DNA of 5,997 nucleotides from NCBI GenBank assembly GCA_950071955.1, contig CATMOC010000256.1, forward strand, positions 1 to 5,997. Direction: 5' to 3'. The DNA comes from an uncultured Mesorhizobium sp. (lineage in GTDB: Bacteria; Pseudomonadota; Alphaproteobacteria; Rhizobiales; Rhizobiaceae). Shown piece after piece: positions 1 through 5,997 of the stretch. Positions within the stretch are counted from its first letter, which is position 1. Each line of letters starts with the position of its first letter. The notes below the pieces were generated by a model. That model was not told where the DNA came from and did no database searches. It worked only from the letters and a program-made list of their open reading frames with translations. The translations under genes were made by a program, and so were the position numbers.

Positions 1-621
<621 letters not shown>

Positions 622-645
622 CAGCGACTGTCTTTTCAAGTTGTC

Positions 646-682
646 GAACGGGCGCGGAGCGATTCCGCGCCCGTTCTTTTTT
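646..682 (+). terminator. Rho-independent terminator of katG
   Basis: A perfect 13-bp GC-rich stem (GAACGGGCGCGGA at 646-658 paired with TCCGCGCCCGTTC at 664-676) closes a 5-nt loop and is followed at once by six T (677-682). It begins 24 bp after the katG stop codon. There is no matching T-tract on the opposite strand, so it acts only on plus-strand transcripts. It isolates katG from the methyltransferase gene downstream. Confidence 0.93.
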
Positions 683-769
683 CGCCGATGCCGGAGCAGA
701 CAGCTTGTCTCCGTCGATGCCGCGGTCTACCAGTCCGCCGCTCGGGTAGCCGATCACGGGGAAACCGCA

Positions 770-2059
770 ATGCGACTTGGCGGACGCTTGGCCGCGGCCA
801 TCGAAGTTCTGGAAGACATCCGCACGAGGCACCGCCCGACGGCGGACGCGCTGCGGGACTGGGGTGTTTCCCACCGCTTCGCGGGCGCGGGCGACCGCGC
901 GGCAGTCGGCAACATCGTCTATGATGCGCTGCGGCGGAAACGCTCGGCGGAATACCTCTTCGGCTCGGACACGCCGCGCGCGGCAGCCTTCGGCGCGCTC
1001 CTGCTCGAATGGGACGAGTCGCCGCAGTCGCTGAACGAGGCCCTGAGCGGCGACAAGTTCGCGCCTCCCCTCCTCTCGGAAGACGAAATCGAAGCCTTGA
1101 GTGCAAACCGGCTGGACGATGCGCCCGACGCGGTACGCGCCGACGTTCCGGACTGGTGCGCGCCGTTCCTGGAGGCGCAGTTCGGAGCCGGCTGGGTCGC
1201 GGAAGGCCAGGCGCTTTCGGCCCGCCCACCGCTCGACCTGCGCGTGAACACGCTGAAGGCGGGCAGGGACAAGGTGCTGCGCGAACTTTCGGGCATGCAT
1301 GCCGCCCCCACCGCGATCTCGCCCAACGGGATCCGCATCCCGCCCATCAGGGGCAGCGGACGGCATCCCAACGTCCAGGCGGAGCCGGCATTCCGCAAGG
1401 GATGGCTGGAGGTGCAGGACGAAGGCTCCCAGATAGCCGCCATCCTTGCCGGGGCCGAACCCGGCATACAGGTGCTCGACTATTGCGCCGGCGCCGGGGG
1501 AAAGACGCTGGCCCTGTCCGCCGGGATGGAGAACCGCGGCCAGATCTTTGCCCACGACTCCGAAAAACAGCGTCTCGCCCCCATCTTCGACCGGCTGCGC
1601 CGCGCGGACGTCCGCAACGTCCAGGTCGTCTCCCGCGCAGAAGACCTCGCTCCGCTCGAGCGGAAGATGGACCTTGTGCTCGTGGATGCACCCTGCACCG
1701 GGTCCGGAACATGGCGGCGGCGCCCGGATGCCAAATGGCGCCTGACGGATCGCCAACTGGACGTCCGCATGGCCGAACAGGAGAAGATCCTGGTGGAGGC
1801 AAGCCGCTTCGTGCGTCCGGGAGGGCGGCTGACCTATGTAACCTGCTCGATGTTTCCGCAGGAGAACGTCGAACGCATCGACGCCTTCCTTGTGGCGAAT
1901 AGCGATTTCATGCCCGTCGACCACGCACGGCTGTTCGAAAGCCGCTTCGAAGGCAAGAGCGGATCGGCGCGGATAGACGCTGTCAAGGGAATCTCCCTGA
2001 CACCAGCATACAGCGGGACCGACGGCTTCTATGTTGCTGTCCTGTCGCGAGCGGCGTGA
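770..2059 (+). CDS. RsmB/NOP-family SAM-dependent rRNA (cytosine-C5) methyltransferase
   Basis: Predicted cytoplasmic RNA methyltransferase of 429 residues that would transfer a methyl group from SAM to C5 of a cytosine, most likely in 16S rRNA. Visible elements in order are an N-terminal alpha-helical region (about 1-130, in the place of the NusB-like domain of RsmB), LRVNTLKAG (157-165), QDEGSQ (216-221), and SAM-binding motif I VLDYCAGAGGKT (235-246). Motif IV is DAPCTGSG with Cys309, and motif VI is YVTCSMFPQEN with Cys359. In this family the motif VI Cys is the nucleophile and the motif IV Cys helps product release; both are present. The frame stays open back to 641, but that would run through the katG terminator. 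ATG 770 follows an ACGGGG-like ribosome site and gives the usual length. A poor promoter-like pair (TTGTCT at 705, 17-bp spacer, TACCAG) lies upstream. Alphaproteobacteria often carry more than one RsmB-like gene, so orthology to E. coli RsmB, and the exact target base, is uncertain. Confidence 0.92.
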   Translation: MRLGGRLAAAIEVLEDIRTRHRPTADALRDWGVSHRFAGAGDRAAVGNIVYDALRRKRSAEYLFGSDTPRAAAFGALLLEWDESPQSLNEALSGDKFAPPLLSEDEIEALSANRLDDAPDAVRADVPDWCAPFLEAQFGAGWVAEGQALSARPPLDLRVNTLKAGRDKVLRELSGMHAAPTAISPNGIRIPPIRGSGRHPNVQAEPAFRKGWLEVQDEGSQIAAILAGAEPGIQVLDYCAGAGGKTLALSAGMENRGQIFAHDSEKQRLAPIFDRLRRADVRNVQVVSRAEDLAPLERKMDLVLVDAPCTGSGTWRRRPDAKWRLTDRQLDVRMAEQEKILVEASRFVRPGGRLTYVTCSMFPQENVERIDAFLVANSDFMPVDHARLFESRFEGKSGSARIDAVKGISLTPAYSGTDGFYVAVLSRAA

Positions 2060-2078
2060 CGCTTCCTGAGGCACTTCG

Positions 2079-2765
2079 ATGGAACAGTTGTTCGAGCAGT
2101 TTTCGGATCCCAGCAAGTTCGTCGGCCATATAAACTACATCCTCGTGATCCTCTCCGTGTCGATGAGCAGCATGCGCTGGCTGCGCATCTTCGCCATCGC
2201 CAGCGGGATCACCGGTGTCCTCTACTACGGCTTCATGGTCTCCGACCTGATCAGCGCGACCTGGGAGTTCATCTTCACCACCGTCAATGCGATACAGCTC
2301 GCGATCGTGTTGCTCGCCGGTCGCCGTCGGCGACATTCGGACGACGAGCGGCTCTTCATCGAGACGGTCATGCCGACGCTGGAAGGGAACCTGCGCGCCC
2401 GCTTGCTGAAGCTAGCTCGCTGGGAGACGAAGGAGCCCGGCGAGGTCCTGATCACAGAGGGCGAGATCGCGCCGCTGCTCGTCTTCATCGCGCGCGGCGC
2501 GGCGAGCGTCGAAAAGAACGGCAAGATCGTCGGCGTGTGCGGCCCGGGCGACTTCCTCGGCGAGATGAGCTTTCTCTCCGGCAAGCCGGCATCGGCAACG
2601 GTCCGGGTCTCGAACGAGATCCGATGCTGCGTCTACGAGCCGGCGGTTCTGCGCGCCCTGCTGCAACGCAATCCCCAGATCAAGCAGGCATTGGAATTCA
2701 GCTTCAACCGTAATTTGGTCGGCAAGCTCGACCGTATGAACGACAGCAAGCACGCGACGGTGTGA
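2079..2765 (+). CDS. Popeye-like membrane protein with cyclic-nucleotide-binding-type domain
   Basis: Predicted inner-membrane sensor of 228 residues. Three hydrophobic segments (about 15-31, 35-54 and 58-80) end in the basic stop RRRR (82-85), and a cytoplasmic domain of the CAP/cNMP-binding fold fills about 90-210. The layout of three helices plus one cNMP fold, and the sequence around WEFIFTTVNAIQLAIVLL, match Popeye-domain proteins, for which bacterial relatives are known. Sequence features of the sensor domain are KEPGEVLITEGE, the beta-barrel run LLVFIARGAASVEKNG, and the phosphate-binding cassette GDFLGEMSFLSGKPASATV. In that cassette Glu162 is kept, but the residue that is Arg in cAMP/cGMP binders is Ala171. 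There is no helix-turn-helix, so it is not a CRP-type regulator. ATG 2079 has GAGG seven bases upstream. It starts 19 bp after the methyltransferase stop, so co-transcription is likely. Family assignment is good; ligand and output are unknown. Confidence 0.85.
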   Translation: MEQLFEQFSDPSKFVGHINYILVILSVSMSSMRWLRIFAIASGITGVLYYGFMVSDLISATWEFIFTTVNAIQLAIVLLAGRRRRHSDDERLFIETVMPTLEGNLRARLLKLARWETKEPGEVLITEGEIAPLLVFIARGAASVEKNGKIVGVCGPGDFLGEMSFLSGKPASATVRVSNEIRCCVYEPAVLRALLQRNPQIKQALEFSFNRNLVGKLDRMNDSKHATV

Positions 2766-2810
2766 GTGGTCGAACCGGGAGGTCGGCTCGCTGCGGGATG
2801 GAGGTGACCG

Positions 2811-3269
2811 ATGCAGATTACACGGACGGCGACAATCGTGTTCTTCCTCGCGCTCGTGCTGGGTGGCGGCCTGACGATCGGCTATCTGAACACGCCGGGC
2901 GAATGGTACGCGAATCTCGCCAAGCCGCCTTTCAATCCGCCGAACTGGCTGTTCGCGCCCGCCTGGACGATTCTCTACGTCCTGATCGGCATTGCCGGCG
3001 CGCGCACGTGGAGCCGTGCGCCGAAGAGCGCCGCCATGGCCGCATGGTGGGCGCAGCTCGGGCTGAACTTCCTCTGGTCTCCCGTTTTCTTCACGCTGCA
3101 CGTCATCGGCGCGGCCTTCCTGGTGATTCTCGCGCTGCTGGCCGCGATCATTCTCTTCATCGTCATTGCCTGGCGCATCGACCGTGTCGCCGCGATACTG
3201 TTCCTTCCCTACCTGGCCTGGGTGGCTTTCGCGTCGCTCCTCAACGGGGCTATCCTTTGGCTCAACTGA
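2811..3269 (+). CDS. tspO: TspO/MBR family tryptophan-rich sensory protein
   Basis: Five-helix membrane protein of 152 residues, the normal length for bacterial TspO. Relatives bind porphyrins and related tetrapyrroles; in Rhodobacter TspO modulates photosynthesis-gene expression in response to oxygen, and elsewhere it is tied to stress and porphyrin handling. Family signatures are complete: TPGEWYANLAKPPFNPPNW (28-46) between helices 1 and 2, FAPAWTILY (48-56) in helix 2, WWAQLGLNFLWSPVFF (79-94) in helix 3, and LFLPYLAWVAFASLLN (130-145) in helix 5. This last block carries the conserved Tyr and Trp of the ligand pocket. The start is set by a very good ribosome site GGAGGTGA at 2800-2807. 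The gene lies 45 bp after the Popeye-like gene with no terminator between, so a shared transcript is possible. No photosynthesis or heme-synthesis gene is in view, so its physiological role here cannot be stated. Confidence 0.95.
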   Translation: MQITRTATIVFFLALVLGGGLTIGYLNTPGEWYANLAKPPFNPPNWLFAPAWTILYVLIGIAGARTWSRAPKSAAMAAWWAQLGLNFLWSPVFFTLHVIGAAFLVILALLAAIILFIVIAWRIDRVAAILFLPYLAWVAFASLLNGAILWLN

Positions 3270-3295
3270 TCCTTCCGCACTGCAACAATCGCTGA

Positions 3296-3324
3296 TTGCC
3301 TATCGGCGATCCCTTTGCGATAAC
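3296..3324 (+). promoter_or_regulatory. Possible sigma-70-type promoter before the thioesterase gene
   Basis: TTGCCT at 3296-3301 and GATAAC at 3319-3324 are separated by 17 bp, 22 bp upstream of the chosen thioesterase start. They lie in the 77-bp gap after tspO. The match to consensus is partial and alphaproteobacterial promoters are poorly conserved, so this is only a candidate. If real, it would let the thioesterase-nucleosidase pair be transcribed apart from tspO. Confidence 0.3.
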
Positions 3325-3346
3325 GCCCGCACAGGGGAATTCAGCC

Positions 3347-3805
3347 ATGGCCGCAATGCTGGTATCCGACATTGATTTTGAAGAACGCGTGCGCGCCAGC
3401 TTCGCACGTCAGAAGGCCATGGCGACAATTGGTGCCGAGCTGACCCAGGTGACGCCCGGTATGGTCGAGATCGAGATGCCGTTTTCGGAAGAATTGACCC
3501 AGCAGCACGGGTTCCTCCATGCGGGCGTCATCTCGACGGCGCTGGATTCGGCCTGCGGGTTTGCCGCCTATTCGCTCATGCCGGCAGATGCGGCGGTGCT
3601 GACCATCGAATTCAAGCTGAACCTCCTCGCGCCGGGCCGCGGCGAACGCTTCCTGTTCAGGGGATCGGTCACCAAGCCCGGCCGCACGATCATCGTCGCC
3701 GATGGCCAGGCCTATGCCTTCGGCAGCAACGGTGAAGCCAAGCTCGTCGCGACGATGACCGGAACGATGATGGTGGTTCAGGGGCGCGAAGGTATCGAGG
3801 GATGA
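3347..3805 (+). CDS. PaaI-family hotdog-fold thioesterase
   Basis: Predicted cytoplasmic acyl-CoA thioesterase of 152 residues with a single hotdog domain, expected to form a tetramer. The signature block is QQHGFLHAGVISTALDSACG (52-71): His54 and Gly55 precede the long hotdog helix, and Asp67 on that helix is in the position of the catalytic acid of PaaI-type enzymes. The downstream strands EFKLNLLAPGRGE and GSVTKPGRTIIVADGQAYA are typical. Substrate is unknown: no phenylacetate-degradation genes are near, so the name PaaI describes only the family. The frame is open from a TTG at 3296, but ATG 3347 has AGGGG nine bases upstream and gives the usual length. ATG 3356 is a second possibility. 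Its stop overlaps the start of the next gene (ATGA), which indicates translational coupling with the nucleosidase-like gene. Confidence 0.9.
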   Translation: MAAMLVSDIDFEERVRASFARQKAMATIGAELTQVTPGMVEIEMPFSEELTQQHGFLHAGVISTALDSACGFAAYSLMPADAAVLTIEFKLNLLAPGRGERFLFRGSVTKPGRTIIVADGQAYAFGSNGEAKLVATMTGTMMVVQGREGIEG

Positions 3806-4455
3806 GCGATGGCCCGTCCACGCTGCCTGCCGTCAGCCGGATGGGCGGCAAGACCGTCCTCTTCGTCATGGCTGCCGAACCAGAGTACGGCCCGCACCTC
3901 AAGGCGCGATTCGCACCGCTGATGACCGGCGTCGGGCCGGTGGAGGCCGCCGTAGAGATGACCGCTGCTCTTGCAATGCTCGGCCGGACCGGTTCGCCGC
4001 CTGATCTCGTCGTGTCGCTCGGTTCCGCCGGCAGTCGGGTGCTCGAGCAGGCGGCGATCCATCAGGCTGTATCGGTTTCCTACCGCGACATGGATGCCTC
4101 GCCCCTGGGTTTCGACAAGGGCGCGACGCCGTTCCTCGACCTGCCGGCGGTCGTTCCCCTCCCCCTGCGGATTCCGGGCGTTCGGGAAGCGACGCTCTCG
4201 ACCGGCGCCAATGTCGTCTCCGGACCCGCCTATGATCTCGTCCAAGCGGACATGGTCGACATGGAGACCTATGCCGTGCTGCGTGCCTGCCAGAAATTCG
4301 CCGTCCCGCTGATCGCGCTGCGCGGCATCTCGGACGGAGCCGCCGAACTGCGCCATGTCGGTGACTGGACCGAATACCTGCACGTCATCGACGAGAAGAT
4401 GGCGCAAGCGGTCGATCGGCTTGAGGCGGCGCTTGCCGAAGGTCGCATCATCTGA
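3802..4455 (+). CDS. 5'-methylthioadenosine/S-adenosylhomocysteine nucleosidase-like phosphorylase-superfamily protein
   Basis: Predicted cytoplasmic nucleosidase of the purine nucleoside phosphorylase fold (217 residues). It would hydrolyse methylthioadenosine or S-adenosylhomocysteine to adenine and the thio-ribose, which relieves product inhibition of methyltransferases and feeds methionine salvage. Visible motifs are the N-terminal strand TVLFVMAAEPEYG (18-30; Glu26 or Glu28 near the catalytic-Glu position of MTA nucleosidases), LGSAGS (73-78), YRDMDASPLGF (94-104), VDMETYA (152-158; Met-Glu for ribose contact) and SDGA (177-180; Asp178 in the place of the adenine-protonating Asp). This set favours a nucleosidase over a phosphate-dependent phosphorylase, but the exact nucleoside is not proven. 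It overlaps the thioesterase gene by 4 bp. ATG 3841 (Met14) is an alternative start that trims a poorly conserved-looking leader. The stop lies only 23 bp from the convergent maf stop, and no hairpin terminator is visible there. Confidence 0.87.
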   Translation: MSDGPSTLPAVSRMGGKTVLFVMAAEPEYGPHLKARFAPLMTGVGPVEAAVEMTAALAMLGRTGSPPDLVVSLGSAGSRVLEQAAIHQAVSVSYRDMDASPLGFDKGATPFLDLPAVVPLPLRIPGVREATLSTGANVVSGPAYDLVQADMVDMETYAVLRACQKFAVPLIALRGISDGAAELRHVGDWTEYLHVIDEKMAQAVDRLEAALAEGRII

Positions 4456-4478
4456 AGCGACAGGGACGCGATCGCCGG

Positions 4479-5114
4479 TCAGGTCGTGGTCAGTCCGGAG
4501 AGCCAGCTGAAGTGGACGTTGTAGCCCTCGCCGGAGAGCAGGCTGACGGTCTCGTAGAGCGGCAGACCCACGACGTTCGTATATGATCCGACGAGCTTGA
4601 CCACGAAGGTCCCGGCGAGCCCCTGCACGGCATAGCCGCCGGCCTTGCCACGCCATTCGCCCGAGGCAAGATAACTCTCCAGTTCCTCGCGCGACAGGCG
4701 CTTAAAACGCACACGCGTCTCGACCAGCTTCTGGCGAACCTTCCCCGCCGGCGTGATCAGGCAAAGCCCGGTGTAGACTCGGTGCGATCGGCCGGACAGC
4801 AGCCGCAGGCAGTTGGACGCCTCGTCGAGCAGGTCCGCCTTGGGCAGGATGCGGCGCCCGACCGCCACGACCGTGTCGGCGGCGAGGATGTGTGCATCGC
4901 CTTCCCAGCCCGCCTCCTTCGAGAGCGAGGCCAGTGCCTTCTCGGCCTTCTCCTTCGAAAGCCGCTTGGCGAGCGATCGCGGATGCTCCGCCTTCTGCGG
5001 CGTCTCGTCGATGTCGGCGGGAAAGACCCTGTACGGTTCGATGCCCGCCTGCTGCAGGAGTTCGATCCGGCGGGGAGAGCCCGAGGCGAGCACCAGCTTC
5101 TGGAAAATGCTCAT
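4479..5114 (-). CDS. maf: Maf family nucleoside triphosphate pyrophosphatase
   Basis: House-cleaning enzyme of 211 residues. Maf proteins hydrolyse dTTP, UTP or modified nucleotides to the monophosphate plus pyrophosphate, and are also called septum formation inhibitors after the Bacillus phenotype. Motifs in order are LASGSPRR (9-16, the signature loop), LAADTVV (77-83) with the general-base Asp80, [10 protein letters not shown] (107-116), KAGGYAVQG (157-165) and [14 protein letters not shown] (176-189). The AADTVV, GYAVQG and [10 protein letters not shown] set is that of the YhdE-type (dTTP/UTP) subgroup rather than YceF, though substrate cannot be settled from motifs. The start has AGGA a few bases upstream. 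The gene follows infA by 42 bp on the same strand, a conserved arrangement in rhizobia, and is probably transcribed from the infA promoter. It ends convergently against the nucleosidase-like gene. Confidence 0.95.
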   Translation of the reverse strand: MSIFQKLVLASGSPRRIELLQQAGIEPYRVFPADIDETPQKAEHPRSLAKRLSKEKAEKALASLSKEAGWEGDAHILAADTVVAVGRRILPKADLLDEASNCLRLLSGRSHRVYTGLCLITPAGKVRQKLVETRVRFKRLSREELESYLASGEWRGKAGGYAVQGLAGTFVVKLVGSYTNVVGLPLYETVSLLSGEGYNVHFSWLSGLTTT

Positions 5115-5156
5115 CGAAATCCTGTGGCGGGAAAGTTGCCTGCCAAAGCCGAAGGC

Positions 5157-5375
5157 TTATTTGAAACGGTAGGTGATCCGGCCCTTGGTGAGATCGTACG
5201 GCGTCATCTCGACCAGCACCTTGTCACCGGTCAGGACACGGATGCGGTTCTTGCGCATGCGTCCGGCGGTATGGGCAATGATCTCGTGTTCGTTTTCCAG
5301 CTTGACGCGAAACATCGCATTGGGCAGCAGTTCCGTGACAGTGCCCGGAAACTCGAGGACTTCTTCCTTCGGCAT
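5157..5375 (-). CDS. infA: Translation initiation factor IF-1
   Basis: Essential 72-residue OB-fold protein that binds the 30S ribosomal A site and assists IF-2 and IF-3 in start-codon selection. The whole length matches the family: [20 protein letters not shown] at the start, [20 protein letters not shown] in the middle, then [15 protein letters not shown] and a basic end [10 protein letters not shown]. The start is preceded by an AAAGG ribosome site at good spacing. It lies between the phosphatase gene (102 bp upstream) and maf (42 bp downstream); the larger upstream gap suggests that it has a promoter of its own. Confidence 0.98.
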   Translation of the reverse strand: MPKEEVLEFPGTVTELLPNAMFRVKLENEHEIIAHTAGRMRKNRIRVLTGDKVLVEMTPYDLTKGRITYRFK

Positions 5376-5440
5376 TCGATACCTTTTGTTGAATGATGTC
5401 TCCGGCGCGCGATCAGGCGGGGGCCGGATTTTGCGCGGAA

Positions 5441-5467
5441 CCTATATGATTATGGTGCGGATGTGAA
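5441..5467 (-). promoter_or_regulatory. Possible infA-maf promoter
   Basis: Read on the minus strand, TTCACA (5467-5462) is followed after 15 bp by TATAGG (5446-5441), about 65 bp before the infA start. The region is notably AT-richer (ATAATCATATAG) than its surroundings, as expected of a promoter in a GC-rich genome. The spacer is short and the -35 match is partial, so the exact hexamers are uncertain even if a promoter is present. Confidence 0.35.
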
Positions 5468-5480
5468 CACTGCTTGTTCA
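5464..5480. repeat. Small perfect inverted repeat between infA and the phosphatase gene
   Basis: TGAACA (5464-5469) and TGTTCA (5475-5480) are perfect inverted arms around a 5-bp centre. The right arm contains the stop codon of the phosphatase gene, and the left arm overlaps the candidate infA -35 element. It is not followed by a T-run on either strand, so it is a weak terminator at best. It could be an operator half-site pair or chance. Confidence 0.4.
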
Positions 5481-5957
5481 GGTCCCGCCGGTGCCGTTCT
5501 CCAGGCCGAAACGCGACCTGAGCCTCTCCCTCAGGGCACGATATGCGGACATGATCTGGTCGCGCGTCCCCGTCGCGGTGGACGGGTCCGGCATCGGCCA
5601 ATACTCGACTTCCGCCGAAACCGAGCGCGTCAGATCCAGTGCCGCATGATGAGCCTCCGGCGCGAGCGTCACGATCAGGTCGAAGTAGCCGTCCTCTAGG
5701 TCGTCCATCGTCCGCGGGCGGCGGTCGCCGATGGCGAGTCCGCTCTCGGCAAGCACGGCATCCACGAACGGATCGCGCTCTCCAGCCCGGACTCCCGCCG
5801 AGGCGACAAATATCCCGGCCGGCAGCATGCGTTTCGCCAGCGCCTCCGCCATCGGCGAGCGTATGGCATTCATGCCGCAGAGGAAGAGCACCGAATTCGG
5901 CGGCTTCCCGGAAGGCGTCCCCGGCGGCATGGATGAGGAAGGCGCGACACCGGCCAA
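5478..5957 (-). CDS. Low-molecular-weight protein-tyrosine-phosphatase family protein
   Basis: Predicted cytoplasmic phosphatase of about 159 residues. Counting from the TTG start, the phosphate-binding loop CGMNAIRS (Cys27 nucleophile, Arg33) sits directly after the first beta strand VLFLC. The general-acid loop PMPDPS supplies Asp124. These are the catalytic elements of LMW-PTP enzymes, which share this fold with thioredoxin-linked arsenate reductases. The protein has a single cysteine, so it lacks the extra redox Cys pair that such arsenate reductases need; a name like ArsC would be misleading. The substrate is unknown. The start is uncertain: TTG 5957 lies three bases after the UPF0262 stop, with GGTGA overlapping that stop as ribosome site, whereas ATG 5930 (Met10) lacks a visible site but is a stronger start codon and still keeps the whole domain. 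The residues before the first strand are Pro/Ser-rich and probably disordered. Tight spacing suggests translation coupled to the UPF0262 gene. Confidence 0.9.
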   Translation of the reverse strand: MAGVAPSSSMPPGTPSGKPPNSVLFLCGMNAIRSPMAEALAKRMLPAGIFVASAGVRAGERDPFVDAVLAESGLAIGDRRPRTMDDLEDGYFDLIVTLAPEAHHAALDLTRSVSAEVEYWPMPDPSTATGTRDQIMSAYRALRERLRSRFGLENGTGGT

Positions 5958-5960
5958 GGC

Positions 5961-5997
5961 TCACCCGCGCCAGTGCAGCACGCAGGCCAGCGTAAAG
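5961..5997 (-). CDS. UPF0262 family protein, last 11 residues (5' part outside window)
   Basis: On the minus strand the last bases of the window encode FTLACVLHWRG followed by TGA. This resembles the C terminus of UPF0262 proteins, small alphaproteobacterial proteins of unknown function that end in a Leu-His-Trp-Arg-Gly motif. They are commonly encoded just upstream of an LMW-phosphatase gene and infA in rhizobia and Brucella. Only 11 residues are visible, so the call rests on this tail plus gene order. The stop codon lies three bases from the likely start of the phosphatase gene. Confidence 0.7.
   Translation of the reverse strand, partial: FTLACVLHWRG

Noticed and set aside
641..769. Upstream extension of the methyltransferase frame to a TTG at 641
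   Set aside because: The extension would be encoded across the katG terminator hairpin and gives a low-complexity N terminus unlike the family; ATG 770 fits length and ribosome site.
3286..3298. Short hairpin CAATC-GCT-GATTG after tspO as a terminator
   Set aside because: The stem is only 5 bp, not GC-rich, and has no T-run after it.
4456..4478. Bidirectional terminator between the convergent nucleosidase-like and maf genes
   Set aside because: The 23 bp contain only a short GCGATCGC palindrome and no T-tract on either strand.
4782..5396. A 204-codon plus-strand open frame across maf and infA
   Set aside because: It is the antisense shadow of two confidently identified genes and shows no domain of its own.
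5478..5957. Calling the phosphatase-family gene an arsenate reductase (arsC)
   Set aside because: There is only one cysteine, so the thioredoxin-linked arsenate reductase mechanism is not possible, and no arsenic-resistance gene is nearby.

Overview
The window is GC-rich chromosomal DNA with the gene content and order of an alphaproteobacterium, most likely of the order Hyphomicrobiales (Rhizobiales; a Mesorhizobium/Phyllobacteriaceae-like genome). The main clue is the minus-strand order UPF0262 - low-molecular-weight phosphatase - infA - maf, a familiar rhizobial/Brucella housekeeping neighbourhood. This taxonomic reading is inference from gene order and protein resemblance; no search was run.

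Left part, plus strand: the window opens inside katG (catalase-peroxidase, last 206 residues), which ends in a textbook intrinsic terminator (13-bp perfect stem, then six T). After it comes a plus-strand series. It holds an RsmB/NOP-family rRNA cytosine-C5 methyltransferase (770-2059) and, 19 bp later, a membrane protein with three predicted helices and a cyclic-nucleotide-binding-type domain, laid out like animal Popeye proteins (2079-2765). Next are a TspO/MBR tryptophan-rich sensory protein (2811-3269), a PaaI-type hotdog thioesterase (3347-3805) and a 5'-methylthioadenosine/S-adenosylhomocysteine nucleosidase-like protein (3802-4455). The last two overlap by 4 bp and are surely co-translated. 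A shared transcript for the first three is plausible from spacing.

Right part, minus strand, converging on the first group with only 23 bp between stop codons: the end of a UPF0262 gene (5961-5997), a CX5R low-molecular-weight protein-tyrosine-phosphatase-family protein (5478-5957), infA (translation initiation factor IF-1, 5157-5375) and maf (nucleoside triphosphate pyrophosphatase, 4479-5114). infA is preceded by a 102-bp gap that probably carries its promoter and holds a small perfect inverted repeat.

No stretch over 300 bp lacks a gene. There is no tRNA, rRNA, insertion sequence, CRISPR array or prophage signal, and most of the window is ordinary housekeeping DNA. The item most worth a second look is the Popeye-like protein. 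Its phosphate-binding cassette keeps the ribose-contacting Glu but has Ala where the cyclic-phosphate-binding Arg normally sits, and its gene lies next to tspO.
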